Shown here: in pieces, positions 48,083-56,350 of the stretch
Layout of the letters: each line of letters starts with the position of its first letter
Position numbering within the stretch: the first letter of the stretch is position 1
Assembly (NCBI RefSeq): GCF_015291705.1
Contig: NZ_CP030050.1
Coordinates: 1,550,001 to 1,614,000, forward strand
Direction: 5' to 3'
DNA length: 64,000 bases
From: Bradyrhizobium arachidis
GTDB taxonomy: Bacteria; Pseudomonadota; Alphaproteobacteria; Rhizobiales; Xanthobacteraceae
The notes under the pieces: generated by a model
What the model was told of the DNA's origin: nothing
Database searches by the model: none
What the model saw: the letters and a program-made list of their open reading frames with translations, nothing else
Translations under genes and position numbers: made by a program

Positions 48083-49897
48083 CTAGTTGCCGGATTGCGC
48101 GAGTTCGCCGCCAATGCGGTTGAAGCGCGCCTTTTGCTCACTGCTCAGTGACCCATAAAAGTCGTTGAGCGCAGGCTTCACCGTATTAGCTGCATCGATC
48201 ATGGCCTGCAGGCGCTTCTCCATAGCCTCCAACCGGCCGGGCGGAGTGATTGGCGTGTCCTCGGGGCAGGCGGCTTGCATGATCGAGACAGCCTTTGCAG
48301 TGGCCCTATCAAGGAGCTTCAAACCACCTTCCTGTGCATTGGTCGGCTTGACCGCGTCCTCGATCCGCTCGATCGGCAGATTAGCAAGCCCGGCTTTCGG
48401 TTCGCTGCAGCTCTTGCCATCCCGCGCCGATGTCTGGTTGGCCTCGGCGTTGCTCTTCTGCTTCGGCCCAATTTCGTTTAGGCGCTCCTTCTGCTCATCG
48501 TTCAACGAGCTATAGAACTTCTCCATCGCCGGGCGGACCGTCTGCACTGCTTCGAGCGTGGCTGTCAGCCGCAACGTCATCGCCTGTAGGCGACTGGGTG
48601 GCGTCATCGCGAAGGCGTTTTTCGCGGGGCATGAGGCTTTGAACACGCTGGCGGCTCTCTGGCCCGAGCTTCGCACCTGGTCGAGAAGCTGCTTCTGCTC
48701 GGTATTCAAGCCGACCTTGCTATTGATTTCTGCGAGCGGCCAAGCAGTGATGCCCGTGCCAGGCTGCGTGCACGGTTCTTCCACGGTGGAAGAAGTCGAT
48801 CGGGCTTGGCGTCCGTTTGGCGGCGCATAGGCATAGCTGTACTCAGGCGGCAGACCGGCTTGGCCCCAGAACACGCCGTCGAAGAAATCATCATAGGCAT
48901 AGGCAAAGTAACCGTCATCATAGCCAGAGGGCCAGAATGCGTAATCGAATACGTCCGAATAGGCATAGGGCCAGAACACGGACCCGTGCCACGGCACGAA
49001 GGCCGCGCGCAGGCCGAGGCTCCAGGCCCGGCGTGGGGCGAGCGCAGCCGTGTCCGCACGGAAATTGGCACCTTGCGCCCGTGCCGCGAAACGCGCAGCG
49101 AAGCGGCCTTGCTGGGCTGCCTGCGGTGTAACACGCGCGACACCGTTACGACGCTCGCCGCGCTGCGCTTGCTCATTGGGTTGAACCAATGCATTCGGCT
49201 GAGCATGGCCGTTAGGTTGCAGCCGCTGCTGCACGCGCTGCTCACGCTGCTGATTGATTTCCTGCTGCTTCTGCGCGCGTTGCGCAGTCGGGAGCTTTCG
49301 CAGTTCACGGGTTTCCTGTTGGCGCAGCGTGAGCTCCTCGCGTTGCTGGCGGCGCAGCTGCTCGCGCGTTGGCGCAGCGGATACGGCGGCCTTGGGCGCG
49401 GCGTTGTGGGTGGTCGGCGGAGTTGCTGTTCGGGCGGGTGCATTGTCCCGCGGACTGTTGATGATGCGTGGCGTTGCTTGACGCGTTGGAGCTGCGGCCC
49501 TTTGCGGCGCATGGCCTTGTGGAGCGGCCTCGCGTTGCGGTGCGGCCTGGCGTTGCGGCGCGGCTTCACGTTGCGGTACGGCCTGCCGTTGCGGCGCGGC
49601 CTCGCGTTGCGGCGCGGACTGCCGTTGCGGCGCGGCCTCGCGTTGCGGCGCGGCCTGCCGTTGCGGTGCGACTTCACGTTGCGGTGCGGTCTGGCGTTGC
49701 GGCACGGCCTCGCGTTGCGGAGCGGCCTGACTTTGCGGCGCGGCCTGCCGCTGTGGCGGCGGCGCGACAGCTGGGGCTGAACGCGCCGCCGGTGCTCCTT
49801 TGTTGTTTTCGTGCTTCTGTTCCTGAGCATTTGCGCTCAACGGGATCATCAACACTGCGAGCCCCAGCATTGCAGTCAGCTTCAAAACGCTTTTCAT
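48083..49897 (-). CDS. Exported LTXXQ (Spy/CpxP-like) protein with hexapeptide repeats
   Basis: 604 residues from the ATG at 49897. Signal peptide (KLTAMLGLAVLMIPLSANAQ), then about 15 tandem copies of a six-residue AAPQRQ/AAPQRE unit, a basic Gln-rich coiled-coil-like stretch (EELTLRQQETRELRK), an aromatic region (VFWPYAYSDVFDYAFWP), and two related C-terminal modules of the LTXXQ type, each ending FYSSLNDEQKERLNEIG or FYGSLSSEQKARFNRIG. Probably periplasmic; Spy and CpxP in enterobacteria act as envelope chaperones. Confidence 0.8.
   Translation of the reverse strand: MKSVLKLTAMLGLAVLMIPLSANAQEQKHENNKGAPAARSAPAVAPPPQRQAAPQSQAAPQREAVPQRQTAPQREVAPQRQAAPQREAAPQRQSAPQREAAPQRQAVPQREAAPQRQAAPQREAAPQGHAPQRAAAPTRQATPRIINSPRDNAPARTATPPTTHNAAPKAAVSAAPTREQLRRQQREELTLRQQETRELRKLPTAQRAQKQQEINQQREQRVQQRLQPNGHAQPNALVQPNEQAQRGERRNGVARVTPQAAQQGRFAARFAARAQGANFRADTAALAPRRAWSLGLRAAFVPWHGSVFWPYAYSDVFDYAFWPSGYDDGYFAYAYDDFFDGVFWGQAGLPPEYSYAYAPPNGRQARSTSSTVEEPCTQPGTGITAWPLAEINSKVGLNTEQKQLLDQVRSSGQRAASVFKASCPAKNAFAMTPPSRLQAMTLRLTATLEAVQTVRPAMEKFYSSLNDEQKERLNEIGPKQKSNAEANQTSARDGKSCSEPKAGLANLPIERIEDAVKPTNAQEGGLKLLDRATAKAVSIMQAACPEDTPITPPGRLEAMEKRLQAMIDAANTVKPALNDFYGSLSSEQKARFNRIGGELAQSGN
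49507..49760. repeat. 18-bp coding tandem repeats
   Basis: About 14 copies of an 18-bp unit (gcggcctgccgttgcggc-like) inside the LTXXQ-protein gene, encoding the APQRxA repeats. Unit number is likely to vary between strains. Confidence 0.75.
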
Positions 49898-50014
49898 GAA
49901 AGAATTCTCCGCTACGACTATACTGATCGCAGCGCAAACAAACTGGCGGTGGCATTGTGCGGGGGTTTTGCCTCGCGGCGCGTTGATATTCACCAATCGT
50001 TGTGCGTCCGACAT

Positions 50015-50734
50015 CGGGACAAATAGGGTCAGCCAGCAAAAGTTCCTGCCCTACCGCGCGATATAAGGTCGCGCAGATTGATCTGCATTAAATTGGACCC
50101 AATTCTGATGTTATCGAACACGACCGGCAATCAGGAAGAGTGCCAGCTTCTTTCGAAGATGATTATCGGGTGCGGATGCTGTACCCCCCGCGCCCCCAGT
50201 TTAAATCCAGGGGGTCTGAAATTTAAAGCCGGACAGTGTGGTCAATTTTGGCCGGCGGCGTGCTCTAAGCGCACTTAGCCTACCGCCCTCACCAAGGAGG
50301 TGACCATGGCACAGGACCCTTCTCGGCCATTGCGGGCGGGTATCGGGCACCTGCTCTAGGCAGCTACCGAGGAGTCCTGAGATCTGTATAGCCTGGGACG
50401 GTTAGCGCGCCCCCAAAACCATCATCGCCGGCGTGCGACGGCAACGCCCAACAGGAACGCGACTAACAGCGAACCAAGTGGCGCTTCGCGCGCGATATTG
50501 CTCAAGATGCTCAACGGCATCCCTGGCTTTCGACCCGCTTCTATCGCGCCGCTAACTCGATGGACTGCCCCCTCACAGCTTCGGAGACTTCCGCGATGGT
50601 GGATTTCGGTTCTGGAACGGAATCCAAGCTTTCATGGGCGAAAGGGGCCAGCGGGATGTCATCACTCACGATCTCATCTCCAAGTCAACAAACAGCCAAT
50701 CAATCAAAAAGCGTGAATAGCTCCGATATGGCCG
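50015..50734. other. Gap with one 17-codon frame
   Basis: 720 nt. A 17-codon frame at 50305-50358 has a perfect AAGGAGGTGACC ribosome-binding site and starts MAQDPSRP; this may be the start of a truncated gene. The word GTGGTCAATTTTGGCC occurs near 50240. Nothing else recognised. Confidence 0.35.
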
Positions 50735-51109
50735 TCATAGCCGTTGTCGCCCGCGCTGCGGCGGATGGTGCGGCGGGCGCGTCAGCAATAGCCCCAACGC
50801 AAAGCCGATCCCGCCCGCGATCAACATCGAACCGAGGGGATTGTCCTGCACCTTCTTCGCGATCGCTTGCGAGCCGTCACGGAAAGTATCACCGCTGTTC
50901 TCATAAGCGTCCTTGGCGTAGTTGACGGCGGCATCCGTAGCTTCCCGCGCTGCATCCTTGGCCTGGCCATACAGGTTCTGCGCGGTGCCTGTCGCCTCGC
51001 GGATGCGGCCTGCTGCCTGGGTCTTTGCGTCGCCGGCGATATCGCCGACGGTGCCCTCGACCCTACCGGCGAAGTCCTTCGCCGAGCCGGCAATTCGATC
51101 GTTCTCCAT
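50735..51109 (-). CDS. CsbD-like protein with C-terminal membrane segment
   Basis: 124 residues from the ATG at 51109 (GGGAG upstream). The N-terminal half has the CsbD pattern of charged helical repeats (RIAGSAKDFAGRVEGTVGDI), the middle continues with Ala-rich helices, and the C-terminus has a glycine-zipper membrane helix (LGSMLIAGGIGFALGLLL), as in DUF883/ElaB-like proteins that attach to the membrane. General-stress type, supported by the EcfG-like promoter at 51145-51169. Confidence 0.8.
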   Translation of the reverse strand: MENDRIAGSAKDFAGRVEGTVGDIAGDAKTQAAGRIREATGTAQNLYGQAKDAAREATDAAVNYAKDAYENSGDTFRDGSQAIAKKVQDNPLGSMLIAGGIGFALGLLLTRPPHHPPQRGRQRL

Positions 51110-51144
51110 AGCGAACACTCCCTAAGATGAAGTCTCGGAGCGCT

Positions 51145-51169
51145 AACTGACAAGATCAGGCTACGTTCC
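51145..51169 (-). promoter_or_regulatory. EcfG-type promoter
   Basis: Minus strand: GGAAC at 51169-51165, 17 nt, GTT at 51147-51145 (GGAAC-N16-AGTT). 36 nt upstream of the CsbD-like gene. Confidence 0.6.
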
Positions 51170-51505
51170 TGCGCGCACAGAAGACCGGCTTGCAAATGTG
51201 GTCTGATCTAAGCTCTCACCATTCCACACTTGCTGCTCGCCGACGAGGCGATCGAGTATCAGAAAACTGTTGCGATGCATGGGCTGTCGATCCCCGCACG
51301 GCCCAGCGCCGTCTGGATCTTGAGAGAACTCACAGAATGGCTGCGGTTTCCGTTTGCAGCCGCAGCGGCGCTTGCTCACTTTTGCTCACTGTCAAAATTT
51401 CAAATTGCGAGTGTCCTGATCAGGACGGCTCGGGACGGTAGGTACTGGCCTGTTTCAGACGACAGTGGCCTAGTCTTAAAAATGGCAATGATCTAATTTG
51501 AAAGT

Positions 51506-51621
51506 GAGCAATTTTGAACAGACGATCGCAGTGCATATCTGCTGTTTTGGTGGTCACCGGGGGATTGCGCTGTCCGGACCTAATCCAACGCCACCAAGCA
51601 TTATTGGGCTTGGTGGCGTTG
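51506..51621. repeat. Box-like word and 14-bp hairpin in a gap
   Basis: The gap 51170-51659 has no gene. It contains GAGCAATTTTGAACAG at 51506-51521, 154 nt before the very similar box of leader D, and between them a perfect 14-bp inverted repeat (51586-51599 with 51608-51621, 8-nt loop). Around 51370 the word gctcacttttgctcactgtcaaaattt occurs in the opposite direction. Confidence 0.5.
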
Positions 51622-51659
51622 TGCTTTCCCGGGTCCTAATTCGTTAACTTTTCGAAAGT

Positions 51660-51782
51660 GAGCAAAATAGAACGGCGCTGGGATAGCGATGATTCCATGG
51701 TGCCTCCATCACCGCCCCCATCACGGCATCTATCGGTGAATGAGAGTTCTGTAACGCTCCCGCCTGAGTTTAGGTGAGCATC
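51660..51782 (+). promoter_or_regulatory. Conserved promoter-leader element, copy D
   Basis: Box GAGCAAAATAGAACGG at 51660-51675; ATCACCG at 51708 (48 nt from the box start); CGGTGA at 51734-51739; ATGAGAGTTCTG; CGCTCCCGCCTG; AGGTGAGCATC then ATG at 51783. The hairpin is intact although the box has diverged. Confidence 0.65.
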
Positions 51783-52004
51783 ATGTCATCCTTAGCAGTC
51801 TTGTTCGACCCAAGCCGCATAGCAGTTCAGCCCCATACCTGCCCCCAATGCTTGGGTCCAATGACCCTGACGCACATTAAGCCCTCTCGGATCGGATTCG
51901 AGATTCGTACGTTTCAGGGCGTCAATTGCCATCACGTCGATAAAGTCGTCAGCGAAACCCATTCGATGAAGTGGATTTCTTCCGGGCTGCGGGCTCCGGT
52001 TTAG
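51783..52004 (+). CDS. Zinc-ribbon protein under leader D, one ligand lost
   Basis: 73 residues. CPQC...PMTLTHIKPSRIGFEIRTFQGVNC matches the ribbon family, but the third cysteine is Gly (TFQGVNC where others have TFECxxC). So either the ribbon is weakened or another residue binds the metal (a His follows). The C-terminal MKWISSGLRAP is shared with neighbours in similar genomes. Function unknown. Confidence 0.6.
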   Translation: MSSLAVLFDPSRIAVQPHTCPQCLGPMTLTHIKPSRIGFEIRTFQGVNCHHVDKVVSETHSMKWISSGLRAPV

Positions 52005-52114
52005 ATCCCAACACGGTCCCTAGATGGGGATCTGGGCGACGACACAACCTGTCAGAAGAGAATAGTTTTCAACAAACATCTGGCGGCGCTATTTGCTCAG
52101 CCGTGCGCCGACGT

Positions 52115-52633
52115 TCAGCGCGCTCGCCAAAAAAGCCTCTTTCGCTTCTGCGCAGCCTTAAATTCAAGGACATATCTTTGAACAGCGTGCTTGGCATTGG
52201 AGCTCCAACGACGCATGAGTTGCCATGCCTGCAGGGATGCGACCCAGTCCTGGCCTTGACAAAACCTGTCGTAGCACCAGGCGAAAACAGGAATTGACAT
52301 AAGCTTATCGCGGCTAACGCTGAAGAGACGCTCAATAAGCAGGAGCTTGAGAAGCTCGCCAACGATGAGGACCATAAGCCCGTCAACGACGTGGCCTGTC
52401 GCCGTCAGGTAAGCCGCAACAGGCTTAACAGGTTCGAGCAAAATGACCGGCACGATGAACAGCGCCAGAGTAGGATATGGGCGAAGCGACACAATCCACG
52501 CTCGCAAGCTTTCGAATACCCAGCAATCCGCCATCCGGCGAAGGACAGGTTTGAAGAGAGTGAAAAAGACGGCGTCCACCAGGAAGTAGATGGCGGCGAT
52601 CAGAAGCACAAAGGGTTTGAATATACGGCTCAA
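52115..52633 (-). CDS. Membrane protein of unknown function
   Basis: 172 residues from TTG at 52633 (GGAGAAT upstream). Three hydrophobic stretches (FKPFVLLIAAIYFLVDAVFF, YPTLALFIVPVILLEPVKPV, LMVLIVGELLKLLLI) and a basic C-terminal tail with Trp (VASLQAWQLMRRWSS). Not recognised beyond inner-membrane localisation. Confidence 0.7.
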   Translation of the reverse strand: MSRIFKPFVLLIAAIYFLVDAVFFTLFKPVLRRMADCWVFESLRAWIVSLRPYPTLALFIVPVILLEPVKPVAAYLTATGHVVDGLMVLIVGELLKLLLIERLFSVSRDKLMSIPVFAWCYDRFCQGQDWVASLQAWQLMRRWSSNAKHAVQRYVLEFKAAQKRKRLFWRAR

Positions 52634-52712
52634 GCTAGATTCTCCAACGAACCAAAGCGCGAATCATCATTAAGTTCACGAGCCAAAGCAGCGAATGACA
52701 CGACCGCAACCA

Positions 52713-52976
52713 ATGATCAAAACGCTCTCGGCCGTCGCAATTTCCGCCTTCATTGCCGCCGCCTTGTTCGTACTGTCTGTATATGCCCCAGAGGTCGAAC
52801 CTGGGCAGTCGGCCGCCCTCCAGAAGAGCAACCGGCGCGATATTCATGTTGTCGACACGGGCTGCGCAAAGCAGACTTGGCCTCACTTCAGCGGCTCGTG
52901 TCTGCACGGGAATGGCGCGAAACTCGAGGCGCGCCTTGTCAGTGCAGCTCGCGAGTCAGAAAACGGTTCGAAATGA
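52713..52976 (+). CDS. Small exported protein
   Basis: 87 residues from the ATG at 52713 with a signal peptide or N-terminal membrane helix (IKTLSAVAISAFIAAALFVL) and two cysteines (DTGCAKQTWPHFSGSCLHG) likely to be oxidised in the periplasm. No domain recognised. Confidence 0.6.
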   Translation: MIKTLSAVAISAFIAAALFVLSVYAPEVEPGQSAALQKSNRRDIHVVDTGCAKQTWPHFSGSCLHGNGAKLEARLVSAARESENGSK

Positions 52977-53194
52977 GACTTCAAATCGACCGCGCGTGCC
53001 TCTACCTGCGACCAAAGGAGTGGTGGACTGCCTGTTACCCTGACAGGCGAGCTCAACCAATTGCGACGAGGCCGATGGCGTGAGGCCATACCTGGCGCCA
53101 AAGCCAATATTCCAACAAGATGATCAAATTTGCACAGACACCAGGCGGATCAGCTTGCAATACTGCGTCCAAACCAGAATGCCGAGGTGTCACA

Positions 53195-53500
53195 ATGAAT
53201 ATGTCGAGCGAAGGCCTGCTGGTCATACTGTTTGTCGGTCTCGTTGCGGGCTGGTTGGCTGGTCAAATCGTCCAGGGGACCGGTTTTGGAATTATCGGTG
53301 ACCTCATTGTCGGGATTTTGGGCGCCTTTATCGGAAGCTGGTTGTTACCTCAGCTAGGCATCCATCTCGGTAGCGGGATGATCAGCGCGATCGTCAACGC
53401 CACCATCGGAGCGATATTGCTGCTGCTCATCGTGCGGCTGCTTCGAGGTGGCAGCGGATGGGGAAGTAGGTGGGGCGGCAATTGGGGTCGGCGATGGTAA
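53195..53500 (+). CDS. GlsB/YeaQ/YmgE-family membrane protein
   Basis: 101 residues from the ATG at 53195 behind GAGGTG. Three membrane segments with the family Gly pattern (AGWLAGQIVQGTGFGIIGDLIVGILGAFIG) and a C-terminal GWGSRWGGNWGRR tail. Commonly induced by stress; possibly links envelope stress proteins. Fits the region. Confidence 0.88.
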   Translation: MNMSSEGLLVILFVGLVAGWLAGQIVQGTGFGIIGDLIVGILGAFIGSWLLPQLGIHLGSGMISAIVNATIGAILLLLIVRLLRGGSGWGSRWGGNWGRRW

Positions 53501-53723
53501 CGCATTCCCGCAGAGTGACTCGCGACCGGCCGCTGTGACCTGGCTACCGGCCCCGCGACTGTGGATCCGCTCTGAGTGATGCAGCACGCTGCATAATCGG
53601 CAATGCGCCGGCTCCCAGGATCCCGCGTGGGTCCCGCGAATGGGAGACCCCTTCAACGACGGCTTTGCTTTGGTCGTTGCGAGCTCCACGCCTCGAAGGC
53701 GCCCAACAAAAAGGGACGAAGAG

Positions 53724-53763
53724 AAATACTGATCCACTCACGTAAATACTGATCCACTCACGT
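53724..53763. repeat. Two tandem 20-bp repeats
   Basis: AAATACTGATCCACTCACGT at 53724-53743 is followed immediately by an identical copy at 53744-53763. It lies just past the 3' end of the histidine-kinase gene. Function unknown. Confidence 0.7.
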
Positions 53764-53780
53764 GACCACATGCGCGCTGG

Positions 53781-54557
53781 CTATGCCGGCGGGGAGCTCA
53801 AAGAAGCTATCGGTACGTCGAACGTGTACGAGAAACCCGTCGACGCATAGGCTAATTGCACATTGCCCTGGAGCTGCTTGCCAAGCGTCTCGATCAGCCG
53901 TGTTCCGAAGCTGCGCTTGGCGGGCGGCTGGACAACCGGACCGTTCTTTTCGGTCCAGGTGAGGTGCAAGCGCTGTGTCGGTTGGTCTACCGTCCAGACG
54001 AGGTCGACGCGCCCCTCCGGGACCGACAGGGCGCCAAACTTCGTGGTGTTCGTGCAGAGCTCATTGAGCGTCATCGCGACGGCGATGACGGCAGCCGACG
54101 TCATCCGGATATCGGGTCCCGTGATCGAGAATTTCGACTCGGCGGGATTGTCGAAGGCTTCGATGGCGCTGCGGACGACCGTGCCAAGATCGGCGCTGGA
54201 CCATTTTGCCTGCAGAAGGAGATCGTGGGCCCGGCCGAGTGCCAAAAGCCGGCCCTCGATGGCGTGTTGCGCGTGCTCGCCCCCCTGCAGGTTGCGCAGG
54301 CTCTGGGAGACGATTGCGGCGACGGTCGCGAGCGTGTTCTTGATGCGGTGGTGCAGTTCTTCGAGGATCAGCTTCTGCAGCTTGTCGGATGCCTCGCGCT
54401 CTTTGGCATCGATACCGGCCTTGGCAAGCAGGCTCCTCGTATTGATCTCAGCCTGCGCCAGGAGTAACCGCAGGCTGACATTCTCTGCCGCCAGAAAGTC
54501 CTGGTGGAATTCTGCGCCGCCCGGACGCCTGTCTGTGCGGAGATCGACTTCAAGCAT
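53781..54557 (-). CDS. HWE-family sensor histidine kinase
   Basis: 258 residues from the ATG at 54557 (the frame is open to GTG at 54650). A short N-terminal helical region, a phosphoacceptor box LILEELHHRIKNTLATVAAI, the N-box LNELCTNTTKFGAL, and the WxE signature LTWTEKNGP that defines the HWE class. No membrane or PAS domain is visible, so input probably comes from a partner. In alphaproteobacteria HWE/HisKA2 kinases feed the PhyR general-stress switch. It follows the receiver gene at 54656. Confidence 0.85.
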   Translation of the reverse strand: MLEVDLRTDRRPGGAEFHQDFLAAENVSLRLLLAQAEINTRSLLAKAGIDAKEREASDKLQKLILEELHHRIKNTLATVAAIVSQSLRNLQGGEHAQHAIEGRLLALGRAHDLLLQAKWSSADLGTVVRSAIEAFDNPAESKFSITGPDIRMTSAAVIAVAMTLNELCTNTTKFGALSVPEGRVDLVWTVDQPTQRLHLTWTEKNGPVVQPPAKRSFGTRLIETLGKQLQGNVQLAYASTGFSYTFDVPIASLSSPPA

Positions 54558-54655
54558 TTGCAACTGTATCACCTTGGGCGGGGTACCGCACTTGATTTCG
54601 GCCGGGCGTTGGCATTGAAAGGTCTGGCGGCATCCGGCGCCAAGAACCACGAGAT

Positions 54656-55102
54656 TCAGGCGTGGCCTATCATGCTGCGCATCTGGGCTATGACTTGCCA
54701 GGCTTGGAGTGGTTTGCCGAAAAATCTGCTACAGGGGGGAAGATCGATGCTCGATGGGTTCAATTGTCCCGACACCAGGATGATCTTGATCGCCGGCCAA
54801 CGCTTATGCACGGTATGCGCAAGACTCAGGCCGTCCATGCTGCCGGGCAATTGAATGTCGGTGCATATGAGCGCGATGTCGGACCTGGATTCGAGGATTG
54901 CGACGGCTTCGTCGGTATCCAGAGCTTCAACCGGCGTGTAACCGGCGTCTTCCACCATGTCGACCGCGCGCATGCGGAGCATCATCTCGTCCTCTACGAC
55001 GAGAACGACGGCCGGACTGCGTGAAAGATCGGGTACCATCGGATAGGCATCCACGGGAAAACGGGTGTTGACTGAAACGAGCGATCGATCTGGGACAAGC
55101 AT
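54656..55102 (-). CDS. Single-domain response regulator
   Basis: 148 residues from the ATG at 55102, selected for its AGGAG ribosome-binding site; an N-terminal tail of about 25 residues precedes the receiver. VVLVVEDEMMLRM carries the acidic pocket, ICTDIQLPGSMDGL the phosphoacceptor Asp, and FGKPLQAWQV the conserved Lys. No output domain. Encoded just before the HWE kinase, so the two are likely partners. Confidence 0.85.
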   Translation of the reverse strand: MLVPDRSLVSVNTRFPVDAYPMVPDLSRSPAVVLVVEDEMMLRMRAVDMVEDAGYTPVEALDTDEAVAILESRSDIALICTDIQLPGSMDGLSLAHTVHKRWPAIKIILVSGQLNPSSIDLPPCSRFFGKPLQAWQVIAQMRSMIGHA

Positions 55103-55199
55103 CTCGGTGCTCCTACGATCCATGCCCAGGAGCTCTTTTCCTAAGTGCCCGAGTTTGGGCGTGAACGGTGGAGCGGGGGAAGAAACTAGCCCTCAACCG

Positions 55200-55445
55200 T
55201 CATTTTGCCGGCACGCCGACCCTGCGGCTGAAATGCTCGAGCATTTCAGCGGCGTTCTCCAGGATCGTAGCCTTTTTCATTGCCTCCGCGCGCTCGTCTC
55301 CCGGCGGCATCTTGCGGGCTCCATCCAGGGCGTCTGCCGCCCGGATGTTCAGCTTGCAAGCTAACGACGATTGGACTCGCTTGACTGGCCGGAATGAGCG
55401 GTTGGCTTCAGCAGACGGCGCGGGCCCAACGAGGGGAACTACCAC
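55200..55445 (-). CDS. Two-helix small protein
   Basis: 81 residues from GTG at 55445, which overlaps the TAG of the preceding membrane peptide gene. The C-terminal part (IRAADALDGARKMPPGDERA, EAMKKATILENAAEML) is the same motif as in 35978-36172 and 36439-36651. The N-terminal half is Ser/Arg-rich. Function unknown. Confidence 0.55.
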   Translation of the reverse strand: MVVPLVGPAPSAEANRSFRPVKRVQSSLACKLNIRAADALDGARKMPPGDERAEAMKKATILENAAEMLEHFSRRVGVPAK

Positions 55446-55546
55446 TGAATAAGCATCGCAGCAGCGATCAGCAGCACAAAGAAGATCGGCAGCAGTACCG
55501 GAGGCACTAACCACTCGCGAACGCTGAATTTGGAGATATCTGACAT
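55439..55546 (-). CDS. 35-residue membrane peptide under leader E
   Basis: Starts at the ATG 55546 directly after leader E and consists of a polar start (MSDISKFSVREW) and one membrane helix (LVPPVLLPIFFVLLIAAAML), ending IQW. It is too short for automatic calling. The stop overlaps the GTG of the two-helix protein, suggesting coupled translation. Confidence 0.6.
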   Translation of the reverse strand: MSDISKFSVREWLVPPVLLPIFFVLLIAAAMLIQW

Positions 55547-55680
55547 AGTAACCGCCTCTAGGTCGCGGCGGGAGCACACTGCTCTCAGTCACCGATAACA
55601 GCCGAGGGGCGCGCGGTGATATCCAAGATATAGTGCCGATCCGCAGAATAACGAGGCCAGGCGCGACTATTTGCTGTGGC
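55547..55680 (-). promoter_or_regulatory. Conserved promoter-leader element, copy E
   Basis: Minus strand: TCACCG at 55619-55614 and CGGTGA at 55594-55589 (stem intact); CTGAGAGCAGTGTGCTCCCGCC; then AGAGGCGGTTACT and ATG at 55546. The upstream box (CAGCAAATAGTCGCGC) is weak and about 56 nt from the hairpin, so this copy may use another promoter. Confidence 0.55.
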
Positions 55681-55929
55681 GGGATCGAGCGGGGTTGTGA
55701 TCCGCTTCCAGCATACCCAGTTAGAGGTTGGCGCAACCGGATCGCTCCAACGTCCCTCCCTTCGCGCTTCGCGCCAAGCTTTGGCTACCGGATACCTTGT
55801 CAGCGTATCGACCGGTTGCACGCGAGTGCGCCGGAGACAGGATCGGACGCCATCGAATATGCCGCGACGCAAATCGCGTGCAGCCGGCACGGAGGTCTCG
55901 TGCTCCGACAACTGATCGGCCCCGACAAC

Positions 55930-56190
55930 ATGATCGAGTTTCCCAACCATAGCCGTTCATATGACCGCACGCGGCGTGCCGTACGATTTTGGGGACACGA
56001 CAGCGCTATTGAGGCATCGTTTTTCATAAACGAAGATGCGCTGAAGCGAATTCAACCAGATACCGGTTACGATGAGTCGGGTTTTCTGCACGCGTTCGAT
56101 TTCAATCGTGACTTGATATGCGCCGCCGCTGCTAAGATGTACGTCCGCGGCAGCGGGGGCTCTTACGATCTGGTCGCCGCAAATTTTTGA
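55930..56190 (+). CDS. DUF1488 protein
   Basis: 86 residues from the ATG at 55930. The DUF1488 pattern is clear: NHSRSYDRTRRAVRFWGHDSAIEASFFINEDAL, a FDFNRDLICAAAAKMYVRG helix and the C-terminal SYDLVAANF. Small cytosolic proteins; biochemical role unknown. Confidence 0.8.
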   Translation: MIEFPNHSRSYDRTRRAVRFWGHDSAIEASFFINEDALKRIQPDTGYDESGFLHAFDFNRDLICAAAAKMYVRGSGGSYDLVAANF

Positions 56191-56350
56191 ACCGATCCTG
56201 CTTCCGCAAGCTCGGCCTGATCAGCGAAACTGCTCGACGAACGGCGAAACGTCGGCCCTTCGATCTGGCCACCTGAAAAATCGCGGCACACCAGGATAGC
56301 GGCGTAGTCGAATCGAGACTGCACCCAATCATCTCTCTTGGGAGAATGTC

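Noticed and set aside
49507..49760. CRISPR-like or iteron repeats
   Set aside because: The repeats are contiguous, in frame and encode a hexapeptide.
48706..49830. Long plus- and minus-strand frames opposite the LTXXQ gene
   Set aside because: They are Arg/Gly-rich shadows created by the GC-rich 18-bp repeats, without ribosome-binding sites.
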